Origin: Roseateles sp.
GTDB taxonomy: Bacteria; Pseudomonadota; Gammaproteobacteria; Burkholderiales; Burkholderiaceae_C
Length of the DNA stretch: 64,000 nt
Reading direction: 5' to 3'
Assembly: GCF_019237615.1 (NCBI RefSeq)
Contig: NZ_JAFAGT010000057.1
Coordinates: 37,798-101,797, forward strand
Shown here: in pieces, positions 8,943 through 16,612 of the stretch
Numbering within the stretch: position 1 is the first letter of the stretch
How the letters are laid out: the number at the start of each line of letters is the position of its first letter
Program-made: the position numbers and the translations under genes
The notes under the pieces: generated by a model
The model's input: the letters and a program-made list of their open reading frames with translations, nothing else
The model's database searches: none
Told to the model about the DNA's origin: nothing

Positions 8943-8954
8943 CCGGACCGCCGA

Positions 8955-9749
8955 ATGTCGTTGATCGCCACCCTCGCCCTCGCCGTTTCCGCCGGCACCA
9001 CGCTGCCCCAGTGCAGCTGGGACCGCCCGGGCGTCAACCCCTTCATGGGTGACGTGGTCGCGGCCGTGGATCGCTATCAGGACATCCCCGCCGCGACGCG
9101 CGAGAAGCTCAAGGCGCGCATGAAAGCGCGCAGCTACGACGACATCGCCCTCATCGAGCGCGACGCCATCAAGGGCCAGGCCGACTACGCGCCGGAGATC
9201 CGCGACATGCATTTCGGCCCCGGCGCCGTCTGCCGCACGGTGACACGTTCGAAATGGACGGCGCAGACGCAGGAGCGCGGCCTCGTCTACTGCGAGGACG
9301 GCCAATGCATCCTGGTGCCCACCGTCTGCCGCAACGTCAGCCGCATCCGCCGCCTGGACAAGCCCGCCGCGACCGGGGCCTCCAACGTCGCCTCGTCGAC
9401 CCGCGAGGGCGAGGAGGTGCCGCTGGAGTTCGAGGCGCCCGCCGCCGGCCCGATGGCCGGCCCGGCCGCGCAGAGCTTCGCCACCGCCTCCGGCGTGCCG
9501 GCGCTGAGCGACGCCCCGGCCACAGGCGGCTTCATCCTGCCCGGCGGCCCGGCCCCCTCGGTCGGTGGCGGCGGTCGCGGCCCGGGCCTGGTCGACCTGG
9601 GCATCCCCGCGCTGCCGCCCGGCCGCGTGACGCCCACCGACTCCACCGGCCCCGGCGAAGGCGTCCCGGCCGTGCCCGAGCCCGGCACCTGGGCCATGAT
9701 CGCCCTGGGCCTGCTGGTCGTCGTGTTTCGCGCCCGCCAGAAGCGCTGA
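8955..9749 (+). CDS. MHFG family PEP-CTERM sorting-domain protein
   Basis: A 264-residue exported protein. It has a short hydrophobic N-terminus, a region with the eponymous RDMHFGPGAVCRTV motif and four cysteines in the next 40 residues, a Pro/Gly/Ala-rich linker, and a C-terminal PEP-CTERM signal: VPEPGTWAMI, a hydrophobic helix, then a basic tail (RARQKR). PEP-CTERM signals are recognised by exosortase (XrtA-type systems), coupling secretion to exopolysaccharide. No exosortase gene is in this window. There is no clear Shine-Dalgarno, and a terminator hairpin lies just upstream. Confidence 0.85.
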   Translation: MSLIATLALAVSAGTTLPQCSWDRPGVNPFMGDVVAAVDRYQDIPAATREKLKARMKARSYDDIALIERDAIKGQADYAPEIRDMHFGPGAVCRTVTRSKWTAQTQERGLVYCEDGQCILVPTVCRNVSRIRRLDKPAATGASNVASSTREGEEVPLEFEAPAAGPMAGPAAQSFATASGVPALSDAPATGGFILPGGPAPSVGGGGRGPGLVDLGIPALPPGRVTPTDSTGPGEGVPAVPEPGTWAMIALGLLVVVFRARQKR

Positions 9750-9770
9750 GGCCCGTCGGCCAGGACAGCC

Positions 9771-9799
9771 CCGGGCCGGCCCCCGAGGGCCGGGCCCGG
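9771..9799. terminator. GC-rich hairpin between the convergent PEP-CTERM gene and uvrA
   Basis: CCGGGCCGGCCC (9771-9782) pairs with GGGCCGGGCCCGG (9787-9799) with one bulged G and a CCGA loop, giving about 12 base pairs. There is no T-run on either side, so intrinsic termination is uncertain, but it sits midway between two convergent stops. Confidence 0.4.
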
Positions 9800-9815
9800 C
9801 GCCAGACCCGTCTGG

Positions 9816-12710
9816 TCAGCGTCGCAGCAAGGGCGCCAGGTAGCGCCCCGTGTGGCTGGCCTCGCAGGCGGCCACGTCTTCCGGCGTGCCGGCCACCAGC
9901 AGCGTGCCGCCGCCGGCGCCGCCTTCCGGCCCCATGTCGACCAGCCAGTCGGCCGTCTTGATGACGTCCAGGTTGTGCTCGATGACGACGATGGTGTTGC
10001 CCGCGTCGCGCAGCTGGTGCAGGACCTTCATCAAGAGGGCGATGTCGGCGAAGTGCAGGCCCGTCGTCGGCTCGTCCAGGATGTAGAGCGTCCGCCCCGT
10101 GTCGCGCTTGGAGAGCTCCAGCGCCAGCTTGACGCGCTGCGCCTCGCCGCCGGACAGCGTCGTCGCGCTCTGGCCCAGCTTCACATAGCCCAGGCCCACG
10201 TCCAAGAGCGTCTGCAGCTTGCGCGCCAGCGTCGGCACGGCGTTGAACAACTCGAAGGCGTCCTCCACCGTCATGTCCAGCACCTGGGTGATGTTCTTGC
10301 CCTTGTAGAGCACCTCCAGCGTCTCGCGGTTGTAGCGCCGGCCCTGGCAGACATCGCAGGGCACGTAGACGTCGGGCAGGAAGTGCATCTCCACCTTCAG
10401 CACACCGTCGCCCTGGCAGGCCTCGCAGCGACCGCCGGCCACGTTGAAGCTGAAACGACCGGCGCCGTAGCCGCGCTCACGCGCCGTCGGCATCTCGGCG
10501 AACAGCTCGCGGATGGGCGTGAACAGGCCGGTGTAGGTGGCCGGGTTGGAACGAGGCGTGCGGCCGATGGGCGACTGGTCGACGTTGATGACCTTGTCGA
10601 ACGCGTCCAGGCCCTCGATCTCGTCGTGCGCGGCCGGGTCCGCATGGCTCTGGTAGAGCTTCTTGGCGACGGCGGCGTAGAGCGTGTCGTTGACCAGCGT
10701 GCTCTTGCCCGAGCCCGACACGCCGGTCACGCAGGTGAAGAGGCCCACCGGGAGCTCCACCGTCACGCCCTTGAGGTTGTTGCCGCGCGCGTTGACGATG
10801 CGCAGCTGCTGGTCGGCGGCCGGCTGGTGGCGCCTGGCGGGCACCTCGATGCGTGCCACGCCACTGAGGTAGCGGCCTGTCAGCGAGTTCGGATCGGCCG
10901 CCACCTGCGCGGGCGTGCCCTGGGCCATCACGCGGCCGCCGTGCGCGCCTGCGCCGGGGCCGAGGTCCAGCACCCAGTCGGCGGCGCGGATGGCGTCCTC
11001 GTCATGCTCCACCACCAGCACCGAGTTGCCCAGGTCGCGCAGCCGCCGCAGCGTCGCGATGAGGCGGTCGTTGTCGCGTTGGTGCAGGCCGATGCTGGGC
11101 TCGTCCAGCACATACATGACGCCGGTCAGGCCCGAGCCGATCTGCGACGCGAGGCGGATGCGCTGGGCCTCGCCGCCGGAGAGCGTGTCGGCGCTACGGT
11201 CCAGGCTCAGGTAGTTCAGGCCCACGTCGTTCAGGAAGCGCAGCCGCGACGCGATCTCGCGGATGACCTTGTCGCCGATCTCGGCCTTGTTGCCCTTGAG
11301 CCTGAGCCCTTCGAAATAGTCCAGGCACTCGCGCAGCGTCGAATGCTCGACCTCGTAGATGGGCCGGCCGCGCTGGCCGTCGGGCGCGTCGGCGGGCTGC
11401 AGCACGACGTTGCGCGCCTCGCGCCGCAGCCGCGAGCCCTCGCAGGCCGGGCAGGGCTTGGCGGCCATGTAGCGGGCCAGGTCCTCGCGCACGGCGGCCG
11501 AGTCGGTCTCCTTGTAGCGCCGCTGCAGGTTGGGCAGGATGCCCTCGAACGGGTGGCTGCGCTTCACCGAGCGCTTCTTGCCGCTGGCCGTCTCGGCCTG
11601 GTAGACGAAGCCGATGTCCTCCTGCCCAGAGCCGTGCAGCAGCACGTCCCGTGCCTGGGCCGGCAGCGTCTCCCAGGGCGCCTCCACGTCGAACTGGTAG
11701 TGGGCCGCGACCGACTCCAGCATCGAGAAGGTGTAGGGGTTGCGACGGTCCCAACCCTTGACGGCCCCGCTGGCGAGCGACAGCGTCGGGAAGGCGACGA
11801 CGCGGTCCGCGTCGAAGACGGTGACCTGTCCCAGCCCCTCGCAGCTGGGACAGGCGCCCACCGGCGAGTTGAACGAGAACAGCCTCGGCTCAAGCTCGGG
11901 CAGCGAGTAGGAGCAGACCGGGCAGGCGAACTTGCTTGAGAACAGCGTCGTCTCGTTGCTGTCCATGTTCATCACCAGCGCGCGGCCGTCGGCCAGCCGC
12001 AGCGCCGCCTCGAAGCTCTCGGCCAGGCGCTGGCGCAGGCCGTCCGCCCCTTCGTGGCGCAGCTTGATGCGATCGATGACGACGTCGATGTCGTGCTTCT
12101 CTGCCTTCTTCAGCGCCGGGATGTCCGGCGCCTCGACGGTGGCGCCGTCGACGCGGAAGCGCACATAGCCCTGGGCCTGCAGGTCCTGGAACAGCTCGAC
12201 GAACTCGCCCTTGCGGTCGCGCACGACGGGCGCCAGCAGCATCAGCCGCGACTCGTCCGGCATGGCCAGCACGGCGTCCACCATCTGGCTGACCGACTGC
12301 GCCTCCAGCGGCAGGTCATGGTCGGGGCAGAAGGGCGTGCCGGCGCGGGCATAGAGCAGGCGCAGGTAGTCGTGGATCTCGGTGACCGTGCCGACCGTGG
12401 AGCGCGGGTTGTGCGAGGTGGCCTTCTGCTCGATGGAGATGGCCGGCGACAGGCCCTCGATGACGTCCACGTCCGGCTTGTCCATCAGCTGCAGGAACTG
12501 CCGCGCGTAGCTGGACAGGCTTTCCACATAGCGCCGCTGGCCCTCCGCGTACAGCGTGTCGAAGGCCAGCGAGGACTTACCGGAGCCGGACAGCCCGGTG
12601 ATGACGACCAGCGCATGCCGCGGCAGGTCGACGTCGATGTTCTTGAGGTTATGGGTGCGCGCGCCGCGCACGCGAATGAATTTCGACTCGGGCAGATCCG
12701 GGAGAGCCAT
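9816..12710 (-). CDS. uvrA: Excinuclease ABC subunit A
   Basis: A 964-residue UvrA, near the usual 940-970. It is the damage-sensing ATPase that loads UvrB in nucleotide excision repair. Both ABC modules are complete: Walker [15 protein letters not shown] near the N-terminus and [10 protein letters not shown] in the second half, LSGGEAQR signatures in both, and zinc-binding CxxC pairs (CPVC...CPSCEGLG and CEACQGDG...CDVCQGRR). The ATG at 12708-12710 gives the standard start ([22 protein letters not shown]). The frame runs open upstream for 425 codons antisense to the S9 peptidase gene; that part is not UvrA. I see no LexA-type box in the 72 bp before the start. Confidence 0.98.
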   Translation of the reverse strand: MALPDLPESKFIRVRGARTHNLKNIDVDLPRHALVVITGLSGSGKSSLAFDTLYAEGQRRYVESLSSYARQFLQLMDKPDVDVIEGLSPAISIEQKATSHNPRSTVGTVTEIHDYLRLLYARAGTPFCPDHDLPLEAQSVSQMVDAVLAMPDESRLMLLAPVVRDRKGEFVELFQDLQAQGYVRFRVDGATVEAPDIPALKKAEKHDIDVVIDRIKLRHEGADGLRQRLAESFEAALRLADGRALVMNMDSNETTLFSSKFACPVCSYSLPELEPRLFSFNSPVGACPSCEGLGQVTVFDADRVVAFPTLSLASGAVKGWDRRNPYTFSMLESVAAHYQFDVEAPWETLPAQARDVLLHGSGQEDIGFVYQAETASGKKRSVKRSHPFEGILPNLQRRYKETDSAAVREDLARYMAAKPCPACEGSRLRREARNVVLQPADAPDGQRGRPIYEVEHSTLRECLDYFEGLRLKGNKAEIGDKVIREIASRLRFLNDVGLNYLSLDRSADTLSGGEAQRIRLASQIGSGLTGVMYVLDEPSIGLHQRDNDRLIATLRRLRDLGNSVLVVEHDEDAIRAADWVLDLGPGAGAHGGRVMAQGTPAQVAADPNSLTGRYLSGVARIEVPARRHQPAADQQLRIVNARGNNLKGVTVELPVGLFTCVTGVSGSGKSTLVNDTLYAAVAKKLYQSHADPAAHDEIEGLDAFDKVINVDQSPIGRTPRSNPATYTGLFTPIRELFAEMPTARERGYGAGRFSFNVAGGRCEACQGDGVLKVEMHFLPDVYVPCDVCQGRRYNRETLEVLYKGKNITQVLDMTVEDAFELFNAVPTLARKLQTLLDVGLGYVKLGQSATTLSGGEAQRVKLALELSKRDTGRTLYILDEPTTGLHFADIALLMKVLHQLRDAGNTIVVIEHNLDVIKTADWLVDMGPEGGAGGGTLLVAGTPEDVAACEASHTGRYLAPLLRR

Positions 12711-12782
12711 GGCAGTTTTCACAAGCGAACCGGCCATGATAGGCCGCCACAATCCATCGCTCCAAACGACAGCAAGGCCAAC

Positions 12783-14762
12783 ATGAAGAACCATCTGGCT
12801 GCCGCCCTGCTCGCAGTGACCGCCACGCTGGCCCCCGCCGGGGCCGGCGCGGTCGAGCCACCACCCGCTGCCGCCTTCTTCAAGCGCGCCGCGGTGCGGG
12901 CGCCCAAGCTCAGCCCGAGCGGCCGCTACCTGGCCGTGCAGGCCGCCGGCAAGGGCGACCGCCTCTGGCTGGCCGTGCTGGACCTGCAGGACCTGCAGTC
13001 GCCGAAGTTCGTCGCCGGCTTCAACGACGCAGACATCTCGAACCAGCACTGGATCAGCGAGGACCGGCTGGTGTTCGACGTGTCCGACTCCCCCGACGGC
13101 ACGACGCGGGTCAATGGCCAGGGCCTGTGGGCGGTGGACCGCGACGGCAGCAACTTCCGCCAGCTGATCAAGACCGACAAGCCCTTCATCACGACGGCCA
13201 CGCTGATCGCCGACCGCCGGCTGGACGCCAACTGGGTACTGCACAGCGTGCCACCCCAGCTTGACGGCGGCGACGTGATCGTCCTGCGCCGGCCGTGGCT
13301 GAGCGAAGGCACCGCAACAGGTGTGCAGCTTGCACGGCTGGACACCCGGACCGGGCTCACGCGCTCGCTCAGCGAAGGCATCCCCGACCATAGCCGGCAA
13401 TGGCTGCTCGACTGGCGCGGCGACCCGCGCCTCATCGAGACCCTGAGCCAGGGCCGCAGCCGGCTGTTCCGCCGCGACGAGGCGGGCCGCTGGCAGCCCT
13501 GGTACGACGACGATCCCCAGGCGCGCAAGCACCCCTGGCCGATCTGGTGGGGGCCGGACGGCCTGATGCTGGGCGAGCAGGGCTACGCCGGCTACGACGC
13601 CGTCTTCCGCCTCGACCCTGACGGCCGCGCCGTGGGCGAGCCGTTGATCTCCACGCCGGGCTACGACTTCACGGGCCGCCTCATCTCCGAGCCCGGCAGC
13701 GGCCGGCTGCTGGGCGTGCGCTTCGAGACCGACGCCCCCGGCATCGTCTGGCTGGACAAGACGATGCAGGCACACCAGGCCGACATCGACGCCCGCCTGC
13801 CAGGCAGCGTCAACCTGATCGAGTGCCTGCGCTGCGTGGGGGCCAGCCACTTCGTCATCACCTCGCTGTCGGACGCACGGCCGCCGCTGTACTTCCTGTA
13901 CCAGACGGCCGGGAAGGAGCTGCAACCGCTGGCCGGCACCCGTCCCGACCTGCCCATCACCGCCATGGGCCAGCGCGACTACCACCGCGTCCCCGCCCGC
14001 GACGGGCTGGAGCTGCCGGTGCTAGTCACCCAGCCGGCCGGCGGCCTGAAGGGCCGTGCGCCCACCGTCGTGCTGGTGCACGGCGGGCCCTATGTGCGAG
14101 GCACCCACTGGCCCTGGTCGCCCGATGCGCAGTTCCTCGCCAGCCGCGGCTACCTGGTGCTGGAGCCCGAATTCCGCGGCAGCACCGGCTACGGCTTCAA
14201 GCATTTCCGGGCCGGCTGGAAGCAGTGGGGCCTGGCCATGCAGGACGACCTCGCCGACACGCTGGCCTGGGCCGTGAAGCGGGGCTGGGCCGACCCCAGA
14301 CGCGCCTGCATCATGGGCGCCAGCTACGGCGGCTACGCGGCCATGATGGCGGCCGTCACGCAGCAGGATGTCTTCAGATGCGCCGTCAACTGGGTCGGCG
14401 TCACCGACATCGGGCTGATGAGCAGCATCCACTGGAGCGACTTCTCCGAAGAATGGAAGCAGTACGGCATGAAGCGCCTCGTGGCCGACCCGGACACCGA
14501 CGCCGAGCAGATGCGCAAAACCTCGCCGCTGGCGCGCGCCGGCGAGATCCGCATGCCGCTGCTGATGGCCTACGGCGGCGAGGACTACCGCGTGCCGCTG
14601 AAGCATGGCACCGACATGAAGGCCGCGCTGCGCGCCGACCAGCCGCTGGAATGGGTGGTCTATGCCGACGAAGGCCATGGCTGGTTCAACCTGAAGACCA
14701 ACGAGGATTTCTGGGGCCGCGTCGAGCGCTTCCTGGCCCGGCATCTCGGCACCAAGAACTGA
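12783..14762 (+). CDS. S9 family prolyl-oligopeptidase-like serine peptidase (secreted)
   Basis: A 659-residue peptidase with a signal peptide ([18 protein letters not shown]...GAVE). Residues to about 400 form the beta-propeller-like N-terminal domain; the rest is an alpha/beta hydrolase. The catalytic triad is readable: S514 in GASYGGYA, D601 in [10 protein letters not shown]632 in DEGHGW. The family cleaves short peptides at Pro or Ala, or acts as acylaminoacyl-peptidase or dipeptidyl-peptidase; specificity cannot be read here. It is likely periplasmic. It is divergent from uvrA with a 72 bp gap and appears monocistronic. Confidence 0.92.
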   Translation: MKNHLAAALLAVTATLAPAGAGAVEPPPAAAFFKRAAVRAPKLSPSGRYLAVQAAGKGDRLWLAVLDLQDLQSPKFVAGFNDADISNQHWISEDRLVFDVSDSPDGTTRVNGQGLWAVDRDGSNFRQLIKTDKPFITTATLIADRRLDANWVLHSVPPQLDGGDVIVLRRPWLSEGTATGVQLARLDTRTGLTRSLSEGIPDHSRQWLLDWRGDPRLIETLSQGRSRLFRRDEAGRWQPWYDDDPQARKHPWPIWWGPDGLMLGEQGYAGYDAVFRLDPDGRAVGEPLISTPGYDFTGRLISEPGSGRLLGVRFETDAPGIVWLDKTMQAHQADIDARLPGSVNLIECLRCVGASHFVITSLSDARPPLYFLYQTAGKELQPLAGTRPDLPITAMGQRDYHRVPARDGLELPVLVTQPAGGLKGRAPTVVLVHGGPYVRGTHWPWSPDAQFLASRGYLVLEPEFRGSTGYGFKHFRAGWKQWGLAMQDDLADTLAWAVKRGWADPRRACIMGASYGGYAAMMAAVTQQDVFRCAVNWVGVTDIGLMSSIHWSDFSEEWKQYGMKRLVADPDTDAEQMRKTSPLARAGEIRMPLLMAYGGEDYRVPLKHGTDMKAALRADQPLEWVVYADEGHGWFNLKTNEDFWGRVERFLARHLGTKN

Positions 14763-14896
14763 CCGTTCATCCCGGCCGCCTGCAGCTCGCGCCCCATGTC
14801 TGACGCTTCATCGCAGCGCCATGGCGGCGCACGGCCGCGGTGACGAAACTGCCTGCATCGACACCGCAATCCCGCCGTGCCGCACAAGGAAGCCTC

Positions 14897-15121
14897 ATGC
14901 AAGCCACCGTCCTGATCCAAGCCGCCGCCGTCGCCGCCTTCGCGTTCACCGCCCTCGCCGCCAGCGCCGCCCCCCGGGAAGTCCAGCAACTGCCCCGCGT
15001 CGTCATCACGGGCAAGGCCACACCGGAAATCGCCCAGCTGCCGCGCGTCGTCGTGACCGGCTACGCCACCCGCGAGCTCGCCCAGCTGCCCCGCGTGACC
15101 ATCATCGCGCGCCGCGCCTGA
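14897..15121 (+). CDS. Small secreted protein with three LPRVVVTG-type tandem repeats
   Basis: A 74-residue protein behind AAGGAAG (14886-14892), which sets the ATG at 14897. Residues 1-26 form a signal peptide. The rest is three near-identical 16-residue units that begin QLPRVVITG, QLPRVVVTG and QLPRVTIIA; the last is cut to 12 residues. The mature part is thus only a repeat. The core (LPxVxVTG) looks like the segment just after the signal peptide of TonB-dependent receptors, ahead of the plug (compare LDTVTVTG in the receptor at 31575). I do not recognise a characterised family, and its function is unknown. Confidence 0.65.
   Translation: MQATVLIQAAAVAAFAFTALAASAAPREVQQLPRVVITGKATPEIAQLPRVVVTGYATRELAQLPRVTIIARRA
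14987..15118 (+). repeat. Three 48-bp tandem coding repeats
   Basis: Units are at 14987-15034, 15035-15082 and 15083-15118 (last one shortened). They encode the QLPRV.. repeats of the small secreted protein. The first two differ at only a few codons, which suggests recent duplication or selection on the repeat. Confidence 0.75.
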
Positions 15122-15273
15122 GCCTCGCATGACGACGTCTTCGACGCTGAACCACCGAGCCGAGTCGCCGGCGCAGCAGGCCGGCGGCCGGGGCTGCGCC
15201 GCCGAGTCGGCTTGCCCTCAGCCAAACCGCCGTCTCTGAAAGACAATCCGGGCTTCTTGAACGGAGCCCGCGA

Positions 15274-16524
15274 GTGAAAGAAGAGCTGCGCAAACGCCGA
15301 TCCTGGCTGGACGGCTTCATGGCCTACCCGGCCCCGGCCGGTCTCAGCGAAACCACGCTGCGCGACAACATCATCCTGCTGGACCAGGCGCTCTATGCGC
15401 TGTGGAGCCTGGGGGACAACCTCGTCTACGCCTGGATGCCCGAGGGGCGCGGCCTGCGCGTGCTGGTCGCGCCGCACCAGATGCTGACGGAGTACGCCCT
15501 CGGCGACGGCACGCTGGAGCAGCCCGAGGTCAAGCGCCGCACCCGGCTGCTGGACAAGCTGCTGTCCAACCAGGAGCAGCTCGACGCCCAGGCCTTCGAC
15601 GCCGTCTGCAACGCGCTCGGCGTCGCGCCCACGTTCATCGAGCTGCCGTTCGCACCCGAGCGCGGCCTGGGCCTGCCGCTGATCGCGGCCATCGCGGCGC
15701 GCTACGGCATCCGCCTGGTGGAGGACCGCGCCGTCATCCTGTTCGACGCCGTCGGCTTCTCGCTGCTGACGCCGCTGCAGCAGGTCGTGCAGCTCAACAG
15801 CCTGTCCTGCTCCGTCAATGCGGCCTACGCCAAGCTGCTGGACCGCGAGATCAACATCAATTTCGCCCGCACGACGACGGGCGACGGCTTCTACATCTGG
15901 AACCGCATGCGAGGCGTCGAGGCCAACGTCGAGCTGTACCAGCTGATGCAGTTCATCCTGGCCGACAACGCGCTGGCCCAGGAACGCGCGACGCGGCCGG
16001 AGTCGGTGCCCCGGCTGCGCGCCTGCTTCCACGTCGGCTCGCACTACGAGTTCTACCAGTCCGAGGGCCTGAACCCGACCTCCTTCAGCTACCTGGTCGG
16101 CCAGGTGACCATCGAGCTCGCGCGCATGATCGAGCGCGCCGAGCCGGGGCAGATCCTGGTCGGCAAGTTCAACACGCTGATGCACGACGAGGCCAGCGGC
16201 GGCGACGTGCGCATCGACAGCCTGGACTTCGTCGAGCGCACGCGCGCGCCGCTGCGCAGCCTCAACGGCCTCAAGCTCGCCGGCTCCGAGGTCGACGAGA
16301 TCGCCTGCTACCTGACCGGCCGCCGCGACGCCGCCGGCCTGTGGGGCATCAGCGAATACCAGATGGCCGACAAGCACGGGCTCATCCACCGCGTCTACAA
16401 CGCCAAGATCAACATCCACCGCCGCAACGGCGAGCCCATCTACCTGGGCTTGCGCGAGGAAGACCTGCCGGAGGACGCGCCACGCACGACGGCGGACACG
16501 GACTACACGCCACTGCAGGAGTAG
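15274..16524 (+). CDS. Divergent class III nucleotidyl cyclase-like protein
   Basis: A 416-residue soluble protein. Residues 1-145 match nothing I know. From about 150 the order of motifs follows a class III adenylate/guanylate cyclase: ILFDAVGFS with D158 (first metal aspartate), TTGDGFYIW with D204 (second), then FHVGSHYEF and a YLVGQVTIELARMIERAEPGQILV block in place of the usual GxxVNLAARLE..PGQIL. The transition-state asparagine position is not conserved, so activity is uncertain. Start is GTG 15274 behind GGAG (15263-15266); M16 is an alternative. It lies 88 bp upstream of a second cyclase gene in the same direction. Confidence 0.65.
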   Translation: MKEELRKRRSWLDGFMAYPAPAGLSETTLRDNIILLDQALYALWSLGDNLVYAWMPEGRGLRVLVAPHQMLTEYALGDGTLEQPEVKRRTRLLDKLLSNQEQLDAQAFDAVCNALGVAPTFIELPFAPERGLGLPLIAAIAARYGIRLVEDRAVILFDAVGFSLLTPLQQVVQLNSLSCSVNAAYAKLLDREININFARTTTGDGFYIWNRMRGVEANVELYQLMQFILADNALAQERATRPESVPRLRACFHVGSHYEFYQSEGLNPTSFSYLVGQVTIELARMIERAEPGQILVGKFNTLMHDEASGGDVRIDSLDFVERTRAPLRSLNGLKLAGSEVDEIACYLTGRRDAAGLWGISEYQMADKHGLIHRVYNAKINIHRRNGEPIYLGLREEDLPEDAPRTTADTDYTPLQE

Positions 16525-16612
16525 GCGACTGCGCGGCAGTCTGGAGTTACGTCTCCAAAACGCCCGTTTTTGCCGCCGCGAGGGGGCCGCAACAGCTAGC
16601 ATTCCGGGCGTT

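Noticed and set aside
12711..12782. LexA/SOS box upstream of uvrA
   Set aside because: I searched for a CTGT-N8-ACAG type dyad and found only unpaired half-sites.
12711..13985. N-terminal extension of uvrA by 425 codons
   Set aside because: The extension is antisense to the S9 peptidase gene, and UvrA homologues start at MALPDLPES..., so the ATG at 12708-12710 is used.
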